Assembly (NCBI GenBank): GCA_905250885.1
Contig: CAJNOQ010002544.1
Coordinates: 1 to 23,823, forward strand
Length of the DNA: 23,823 bases
DNA from: Didymodactylos carnosus
Lineage: Eukaryota; Rotifera; Eurotatoria; Philodinida; Philodinidae
Reading direction: 5' to 3'
In this document: piece by piece, positions 17,973 to 23,823 of the stretch
How positions within the stretch are numbered: the stretch's first letter is position 1
Layout: each line of letters opens with the position of its first letter
Program-made: the position numbers and the translations under genes
Notes under the pieces: model-generated
Database searches by the model: none
Seen by the model: only the letters and a program-made list of their open reading frames with translations
What the model was told of the DNA's origin: nothing

Positions 17973-18675
17973 CACTCTTTTCTAGGGTACAGCCTAAACA
18001 ACCAGACTTACACATATTTCATATATATCGAATTAAAGCTTACTTTAAATGGAGCTGAATAGCAAAGTATTTTACGATAAAGACTTTTGACAATGTCTCT
18101 GGAAAATCCGTTCTGAGTTAAAAACTTTAAACTAGTAATGTATTAATTCTTTTAGATGGACAAATAGTCTCCAGTGTACTCTAAAAAACGGAAATCATCT
18201 AAAGTCTTCATCTAACATGGTTGCGGCGTGGCATACGCTTTCCCTGGACCCGATTGTACAAAAACAAATACATTCGTATTGTAAATTATGAAACCCTCAA
18301 TGGACTTTCCAAAGCTCTTTTCCCAATCTTACCTTCTAAAAAGAGTTTGTACTTGCTGCTCTCCTACTCTTCAAAAAAAATTCGTAGCTTACAAAACGAA
18401 TATCGGTTTTGGCATTTGCTCCTAATAGAAACCGATATCCGTATCGTACGGTCCTGCATAACCGTTTCGCAGAATACGCTTCAACGTTTTTTGCCTTGTG
18501 AAGAAACGGATTTAGGTTTTGTACCAGAGAAAAAACGTTGAAACGTATTCTACGGAACGGTTATGCAGGACCGTACGATACGGATATCGGTTTCTGTTAG
18601 GAGCACATGCCAAAACCGATATTCGTTTTCTAAGCTACGGATTTTTTTTAGAGAGTATGCTGCAAGTCTACAATT
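17973..18675. mobile_element. Core of a foldback-like composite element
   Basis: About 700 bases lie between inverted satellite arrays. The left half (17973-18349) is AT-rich with no gene. The right half holds a long hairpin (18350-18667). The arrangement of inverted short tandem repeats around a unique core resembles Drosophila FB elements in architecture only; no sequence relationship is claimed. No transposase frame is seen. Frames at 18221-18541 and 18519-18986 run through the hairpin and satellite and are not considered genes. Confidence 0.5.
18350..18667. repeat. Long hairpin: 143-base arms, 37-base loop
   Basis: The left arm 18350-18492 and right arm 18530-18667 are reverse complements at roughly 90 percent, with long perfect blocks such as AACGGTTATGCAGGACCGTA (18558-18577). 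A transcript across it would fold into a long double-stranded RNA. It may be a palindromic MITE or a source of small RNAs. No target duplication recognised. Confidence 0.8.
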
Positions 18676-19213
18676 CTGCGATTATTCTACACTCCAGTTC
18701 TCCTAACCTCCTATACTTCTATTCTTCTCTTATCCAATCCTGCTATTCTATCATCTCCAGTTCTGCTATTCTTATATTCTGCTATCATTTTATTCCGCTA
18801 TTCAAATATTCTATCTCTGCTATTGTCGTATTCTGCTACTCTCCAATTCTGCATTACTCCTACTCTATCATTTTTCTGTTATCCGATTCTGATATTTTCG
18901 CATGTTCCTATTCTGTTATTCGGCTATTCGGCTATTCGGCCATTCGGCCATTGTCCAATTCCGCCATTCTCCTATTACGCTCCTAAGCTATTCTGCTCTC
19001 TTCCTGTACCATTCTTCTCTTAACCTCTTCTCGTACTGTGCTTATCTGCTACTCTGCTATTCTCCTGTTCTGCTAACCGACTATATTGCTATTCTCCTAC
19101 TCCCCAGTTCTGTTCTTCTACCATGATCTGCTGTTCTAACATTAACCAATTCTTCCATTCTCCTAATCCCCTACAGGACTATTCTCGTATTCTGCTACTT
19201 CTCTTTTCTCCTA
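18676..19213 (+). repeat. Right array of degenerate 8-base satellite, unit CTATTCTS
   Basis: About 540 bases in 8-base register, for example CTATTCTG-CTATTCTC-CTGTTCTG near 19050 and GCTATTCG repeated near 18920. Three units give a 24-base period, so every frame yields a Tyr/Ser/Ile/Leu-rich 8-residue repeat. The open frames here (up to 155 codons) are products of that periodicity. Confidence 0.8.
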
Positions 19214-19449
19214 TAGTAAATAGAATTATTTCTTTTTCGTTCGTATTTTCCTAAGTCGTTTTGATTTAGTACCAGCGACTTAAAAAGCATGGTGTTTAGG
19301 GATTATCTTTGCAGGATGTCCGAGAAAGAAAAAGAGAAGCAAAATTTCTATGAATAATATCAACTATTTACCTGACTATGTGCCGTTGTCAATAAGTATT
19401 ACATATATAGTAAAAACGACATGTTCGAACAAAATAACTTTTCATGTCC

Positions 19450-19451
<2 letters not shown>
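19214..19451. other. Spacer before the poly-G tract
   Basis: AT-rich. A 7-base hairpin (TAAGTCG..CGACTTA, about 19252-19283) is the only structure seen. Confidence 0.35.
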
Positions 19452-19543
<92 letters not shown>

Positions 19544-19544
19544 N
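19452..19544. other. Poly-G run of 92 bases ending in N; probable assembly artefact
   Basis: An unbroken G run followed by an N. Runs of this length are rare in AT-rich invertebrate DNA, and N marks an uncertain base or join. A 15-base C run follows at 19633-19647. If real, the G tract would form quadruplexes. The poly-Gly and poly-Pro frames across it are meaningless. Confidence 0.8.
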
Positions 19545-19632
19545 ATATTTTCCGGCCATTGTGCCGGTGTGAAAAACTTTTAAATATAATATAAAAAACG
19601 CCTGTTGGCACAAAAAAAAATTTAAAGTCCCT

Positions 19633-19647
19633 CCCCCCCCCCCCCCC
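19633..19647. repeat. C15 homopolymer
   Basis: Fifteen C residues within 90 bases of the long G run. The two could pair as inverted tracts or mark a difficult sequencing spot. Confidence 0.85.
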
Positions 19648-20455
19648 AATGGTCACCGGAGTGATCAAACTACCCTGCACAAGGGATGCTTAAGAGCATA
19701 CATATATATGTGTATGGTTATACTCTAGTGTTTGAACTTAATTAAAACTAATCGAATAGTTATAAAAATAGTTTGACATGTGTAACTTGATATGCTCTAT
19801 AATATGGCTGATTTTTTACTATCAAAATTTTACAAAACCTCAAAGTCATTAGTTTTCTCTGCAAATATTCTTTAATGAATGTGTGTCAGACGAACTAAGA
19901 CAAACCGAGAGGACTTTGAGGTTTTGTAATGATGTCAAATTTAGTCATATTTAAAGAAGCTCATCTTAAAAAGTACTATTTTTAACGGGTTGCGGAAATT
20001 TCGTAGAAAGGTAATTTAGTTAATATTCTTCGTAGAAATTTTGGTTTCATGAATGTGTGTTAGAAGAGCTAAGATAAACGGAGAGGACTTTGAGGTTTTG
20101 TGAAATTTTGATAATAAAAACTGATCAAAAATAAAATCTGAAAAAGCCATTCGATTCCTCGCGTAAAACTACATCTGGCACACGTTTTAGTTTTAATGAC
20201 ACACATTTAGTGCAGAATGTTTTTAAGTACTACGGCTAATATTGCTACGTTTGCTGTTGATAAAGAGATTGTATTGGTATTTTGTGTTTTTTGATAGTAA
20301 AACTTGATCCAAATTAAATTGGCAGTAATGCTGTAACCGTTTCCCATGAGGAAAAGCGATCGATGAAGCAAGACCTACTGAATGATCTATGACTAAATAT
20401 CTACTTATTCTGAACTTACATATATGACAATGCACTAAACTTTACATATATGACA

Positions 20456-20605
20456 ATGAGCCATGAAAAATCTTTTGCTTCTACTGCTCGTTTAAATTTT
20501 GAACTTTTACAACAACATCTCTTTAGAAATATTCAAGAAAGAAAAGTACACAAGTGTATCGATATAATAAATTGTATATCGTATATTATTATAGAAAAAC
20601 AATAG
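20456..20605 (+). CDS. Forty-nine-codon open frame, unknown
   Basis: ATG at 20456 to TAG at 20603-20605. The peptide begins MSHEKSFASTARLNFELLQQ and looks helix-like, with better composition than the surrounding DNA. It lies within the 1.7-kb inverted-repeat element. No family recognised; chance is quite possible. Confidence 0.18.
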   Translation: MSHEKSFASTARLNFELLQQHLFRNIQERKVHKCIDIINCISYIIIEKQ

Positions 20606-21060
20606 GTTTTGGTTGTATGTATAGTGAATATTTGGACAATAACATAATTATTTGTCGTTTTAATAACTTCAAAAAATAATTTGTGGTCATATCTATACAA
20701 AAACTAAACCATAATCAAAAATATTAAAAACAATAGGAAATCGCGCTTTGTTAACTCCGAATCATGGATGTTTACTACAAACAAGAAAGAAACTACTTTT
20801 TTCTGATGCATTAGTAACGAGAATTCCTACCCATAGCGAAAAAGTGAGTTTTTGAAAAAAATTGCCGTCCTTGCTTGTAGGAAAAATCCGCTTGTTTTAT
20901 CAGAGCATTGCTAAGAGGTGTTCCATTTCTCATTTTTATCCCATGCGTTCGCTCTACAAACCGAGATTATGCGGCAGAGGTGAATTAGACGCAATAGTTA
21001 GTAGATGAGGAAACTATGTGAATCTACAGTTCTACAACAGCTATTTTAAACTCACGTTCC

Positions 21061-21106
21061 TAAGATAAGATAAGATAAGATTTTATCTTACTCAAGAGTA
21101 AGATAT
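21061..21106. repeat. TAAGA microsatellite with two small hairpins
   Basis: Four TAAGA-type units are followed by TAAGAT-TTT-ATCTTA and then by the perfect hairpin CTTACTC-AA-GAGTAAG. It is a compact structured spot inside the 1.7-kb element, with no function that can be assigned. Confidence 0.6.
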
Positions 21107-21461
21107 CACAAAAAAGAACAAAAGACGTGTGGCATCCGTGGATACTCCAAAACTAAAAATTGTAATTGTAAAAAAATGTACCATCATGAGCTGTGGTGGG
21201 ATTTTTTCGGATCTTTTAAAGTCCCTTGGGAAACCAGGTGAGGTTTCTAGAAAATCAGACCATGAAATTTTTCAATCAAGTTTGGGATTTTCACATCAGC
21301 CATTTTATAGAGCATATCAAGTTACACATGTTAAGCTATTTTTATAACTATTCGATTAGTTTTAATTAAGTTTTAAATTTTTCAAATACTAGAGTATTAC
21401 CACGCACGTATATATGTATGCTTAAAAGCAATAGTTGAACTAAAAGTATTTGATTCCATCA

Positions 21462-21521
21462 AAACTAATCGAATAGTTATAAAAATAGCTTGGCATGTGT
21501 AACTTGATATGCTCTATAAAA
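21462..21521 (+). repeat. Third copy of the 1.7-kb element's end repeat
   Basis: About 60 bases (ACTAATCGAATAGTTATA ... GATATGCTCTATAAAATG) match the left end at 19747-19805 in the same orientation, lying just outside the right inverted repeat. It could be the remnant of an adjacent copy or of a tandem insertion. Confidence 0.75.
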
Positions 21522-21607
21522 TGAAAGGGGGAAACTGCGGACTTTAAAGTCCTCTCATATCTTCTAAATTCCCAAAGTCCACCAAAGTTCCGTCAAGTCC
21601 TCTGAAG

Positions 21608-22044
21608 CAGCCATGGGCGAGTCCAAGTCCGGACTGGAAGATTTTTTGGCGGACTAGGACTCGGAGTGGAGATTTAATGAAGGACTCGGACTCGGACTTG
21701 AGTTTTTGCATTTTGAGCCCGATGTATTCAACTTTTAACACAAATGAGTAGAGAAAAATGAAAAGCGAAATAACAGCACCTACTGTTTCACATGAAATTG
21801 AAAATTTTGTTCGGGAGACGGACATGGAACGTACCCTTATTTTCGAAAAATCAAATATCTATCCATGGCTCAGCAAATTAAAATATAAACCACCTTCATC
21901 AAAAAGAATCTAAAAGATTAACGGACTCGAAATGGGCTCGTACTCGGCTTGAACTTTTAAGGACTCGGACTTGAACTCAGTCTGAGCTTGCAAGAGCTTG
22001 GACTTGGCTTTGACTCGGTATCCCCCCGGACTCGCCCATGCCTG
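21608..22044. mobile_element. hAT-like MITE with GGACTC-rich subterminal repeats
   Basis: The ends CAGCCATGGGCGAGTCC (21608-21624) and, as the reverse complement of 22028-22044, CAGGCATGGGCGAGTCC differ at one base. Both subterminal zones carry many GGACTC/GGACTTG hexamers (21650-21706 and 21922-22019), like the transposase-binding repeats seen in hAT elements. The 437-base body encodes nothing recognisable; the minus frame across 21825-21544 is a translation of the repeat. Expected 8-base duplications are not evident (CTCTGAAG against CGAACAGA). Confidence 0.6.
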
Positions 22045-22860
22045 CGAACAGAAAAGAAAACACAAAGGGAGACAAATAGATGATCAAATGTAGAAGAAAT
22101 ACTGTTTGATCTTGAATAAAAAATAAAATCTTCTCTCCCTAACACAACAAATACAAGGTTTTTTTTCTCAAGTCGAATGTCAGTGTTTATACTTGCGTTA
22201 ACCTTTAAAATCTAAAAATGCTCACAATATTTTAAAGTTCTTATTAAAACCGGGAAAACTGGCCGGTTAATCGATTGGTTTACCTACTAGTCCTGTTAAA
22301 TTCCAAATCTGTAATAGTATCGGCTCTGTTTATATTAGTTCTATCTCTGGTGTCTACGTGAAAATATTAATGACAAATCCGTACAAACTTACCAAACAAG
22401 TATCATTGATGTTACATCTTGATAAGTGATGCTTTTTTGTAGCTATCATGCTCCTGCAAAAATAAAGTTTATTCATGCATTGAATCATTCAAGAGACTTG
22501 CTGTATGTCTCTCATAGTTTGTATGTTTTACCCCATCTCTATGCATTGTTGTACCTTTTGCCGTGAATAATTCTCACAAAAAATAGACAACGTATACAAA
22601 TCACGCGCAAGAACTAATTTATTCTATCTAGAATAAAACGAACAAATTTGGACAAGAATATCAACTGTCCTGGAGTTTACCTTTAAGCAAGAGAGGCGCC
22701 GTTTTTATTTTATTCTCTTTGATTATACAATTCCTTAATTCTAACTCTTTTTTCTTATATGAGCACACAACATGCATAGAGAACAATTTTTCGAACTAAA
22801 ACTAAAATAATCAGAGGGAAACTTTTCCACTTATTTGAAGTAAGTACGCAAATTTATACT
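22045..22860. other. No gene or large repeat seen
   Basis: AT-rich spacer. A short hairpin (GATCAAA..TTTGATC, about 22084-22113) and CTGGCCGGTTAATCG near 22260 are the only notable points. Confidence 0.4.
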
Positions 22861-22863
22861 GTA

Positions 22864-23061
22864 TAGGGTGGTCCAAAAGTCACCCGGCAGTCTTTGGTTG
22901 CGATTTTTGGAACGCTTCCGAGTGACCTAAAAATCGGGTTTTAGTCTCATTCGCTGGAGACTTAAATTCTCTACAAATTTAGTATTTGAATCTCTCATAG
23001 CATTTTTCTCGTTTGAGCACCTTTCAATATTTTGAATGGTGCTGAGTTGTCGAACTGCGAC
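22864..23061. mobile_element. Partial mariner-like end with palindromic arm
   Basis: TAGGGTGGTCCAAAAGTCACCC at 22864 has the look of a mariner-type terminus next to TA. It is itself a small hairpin (GGGTG..CACCC). The matching opposite end is not in the window. TTAAATTCTCTACAAA near 22971 also occurs near 2724, suggesting family members in both places. The inner end carries the 47-base arm described in the next entry. Confidence 0.4.
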
Positions 23062-23637
23062 AGATAGAAAAATATTTGCCTTGATCGAAAAATACATTCG
23101 ATAAGAATTTTGAAAATATCAGAAGGCTCACCGGAAAATTCTGCATTTTCTCACATAGTTTTTGAAATTTTACAGTTAAGTCTTGTAGGAAAATTTCTCT
23201 GTGCAAAAAACTGATAAATCTAAAACAACCTAACTGTTGAACCTATTTTCCCAAACTTTAGTTTTTTAACTATAAAAGCAGTAAAACGTTCTGAATCCAG
23301 GATTTTAGTCTTATTATCTCACACAGAATTAAATTCTGTATCTTTTCATATATAAACAAAATTTTTCAATTGAAACTATTAAGTAAAAAAGTTAATTTAA
23401 TTTGAAAAAATTAGAAGCCTGGTTGAGAACTAATCATGAGTCCATTTGACATAGCAGAGACACTGTTTGAAGTTGTAAATGAGTGAGATCGATAGAGCAC
23501 AAAATTCTCTATCTATCTACATAGTAAAATTGAATATTGAACCTCCGACAATCGGCGAAAAATCTCAAGAAAAGAGGACGACAAAGACACGTCGCAGTTC
23601 GATAACTCAGCACCATTCAAAATATTGAAAGGTGCTC
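23015..23637. repeat. 47-base inverted repeat pair, 46 of 47 matching
   Basis: The arms are 23015-23061 and 23591-23637. Each arm begins or ends with a palindrome (AGCACC..TTCAATATTTTGAA..GGTGCT). The 529-base interior has no coding signal. It may be the inner ends of one degraded element or two half-copies facing each other. Confidence 0.75.
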
Positions 23638-23646
23638 GAGATACAG

Positions 23647-23728
23647 CGACATTACCGCGAACGACATTACCACGAATACAAAAAACCACATTACCCCGAA
23701 TACAGAGAACGACATTACCGCGAAGACT
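23647..23728. repeat. 24-base minisatellite, unit with CGACATTACCnCGAA
   Basis: Copies start at 23647, 23662, 23686 and 23710, steps of 15, 24 and 24 bases. The array abuts the right arm of the 47-base inverted repeat and may have grown from its edge. The minus-strand frame (23820-23617) shows a matching 8-residue repeat and is not treated as a gene. Confidence 0.65.
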
Positions 23729-23823
23729 TGTTTGTTGGAAAAGCCGAATAAATGAGGCCAGTTTTGTATTTTGTACATCATGTCTTCAAACTTAACTGAC
23801 GTTATGTGGTGACTAGTCATTAT

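Larger units (their letters stand above)
19688..21432. mobile_element. 1.7-kb inverted-repeat element (class unknown)
   Basis: The left end (19688-19812) and right end (about 21296-21432) are inverted repeats of about 125-137 bases, sharing AGCATACATATATA, ACTCTAGT, ACTAATCGAATAGTTATA and ACTTGATATGCTCTATA. Inside the left end is a second inverted pair (about 19812-19847 with 20084-20122). A 53-base unit beginning ATGAATGTGTGT also occurs twice directly (19878-19930, 20049-20102). The interior has no transposase. Short frames at 20456-20605 and 21129-21347 are unassigned. The direct repeat TTACATATATGACAATG occurs twice near 20415 and 20441. No target duplication was identified. Confidence 0.6.

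Noticed and set aside
18519..19126. Overlapping open frames of 155, 106, 74 and 66 codons
   Set aside because: They run through the hairpin and the 8-base satellite. The satellite repeats every 24 bases and so gives stop-poor repetitive peptides in all frames.
19350..19680. Poly-Gly and poly-Pro frames
   Set aside because: They are created solely by the G run and contain an undefined residue at N.
21129..21347. 72-codon plus frame in the 1.7-kb element
   Set aside because: Its last third is the inverted end repeat, and the rest has no motif and no ATG-context support.
21544..21825. 93-codon minus frame
   Set aside because: It translates the GGACTC-rich end of the hAT-like MITE and its edge.
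1..23823. CRISPR arrays, bacterial operons, riboswitches
   Set aside because: No regularly spaced conserved repeats with unique spacers and no prokaryotic gene organisation. Splice sites and transposons indicate eukaryotic DNA.

Overview
The window looks like invertebrate nuclear DNA. It is AT-rich and gene-poor, and its one multi-exon gene has eight introns of only 53-65 bases with ordinary GT..AG ends. It is packed with small, mostly non-autonomous DNA transposons. Very short introns, a TRPM-type channel gene and many different nested low-copy transposons suggest a bdelloid rotifer such as Rotaria or Adineta. That assignment is inference; no species marker gene is present. I found no intact, confidently identifiable protein-coding gene, rRNA, tRNA or CRISPR array.

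Left part (1-8.8 kb). A dead Tc1-type transposase (713-1718) has an in-frame stop, frameshifts and two of its three catalytic residues replaced. Next come a small inverted-repeat element (about 3.05-3.28 kb), a cluster of TTTAAA motifs, a purine-rich tract and a minus-strand retroelement relic resembling the reverse-transcriptase tail of Penelope-like elements (5689-6023). A foldback element (6735-7653) has 245-base arms. Its left side is shared almost identically with a direct copy 2.45 kb upstream (4123-4337). Just beyond it lies a frameshifted, unrecognised coding fragment (7693-7996).

Middle (8.8-14.4 kb). A three-layer transposon nest occupies 8843-10994: an outer hAT-like element with 8-base target duplications, a fully palindromic hAT-like MITE inside its left arm (perfect 8-base duplication), and a TA-flanked mariner-like element inside its right arm. 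To the right is the clearest gene remnant, a TRPM-type N-terminal (SLOG/LSDAT) region in nine exons (11898-13738). It is broken by a TGA codon and by an 87-base insertion bounded by 11-base direct repeats. A CCGG-rich hAT-like MITE follows (14094-14373).

Right part (14.4-23.8 kb). More inverted-repeat elements lie at 15086-15407, 16307-17194 (TA-flanked), 19688-21432 and 21608-22044. Near 17.55 kb there is an exon-like fragment with half of a cystine-knot cysteine pattern. A foldback-like composite at 17.84-19.21 kb has 8-base satellite arrays in opposite orientation around a core that carries a 143-base hairpin. A 92-base poly-G run ending in N (19452-19544) is probably an assembly artefact. 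The window ends in a partial mariner-like terminus, a 47-base inverted repeat and a 24-base minisatellite.

The pieces do not form a pathway. The window reads as a transposon graveyard with two or three decayed host-gene fragments. Its most unusual structures are the nested hAT/hAT/mariner stack and the satellite-armed foldback element.
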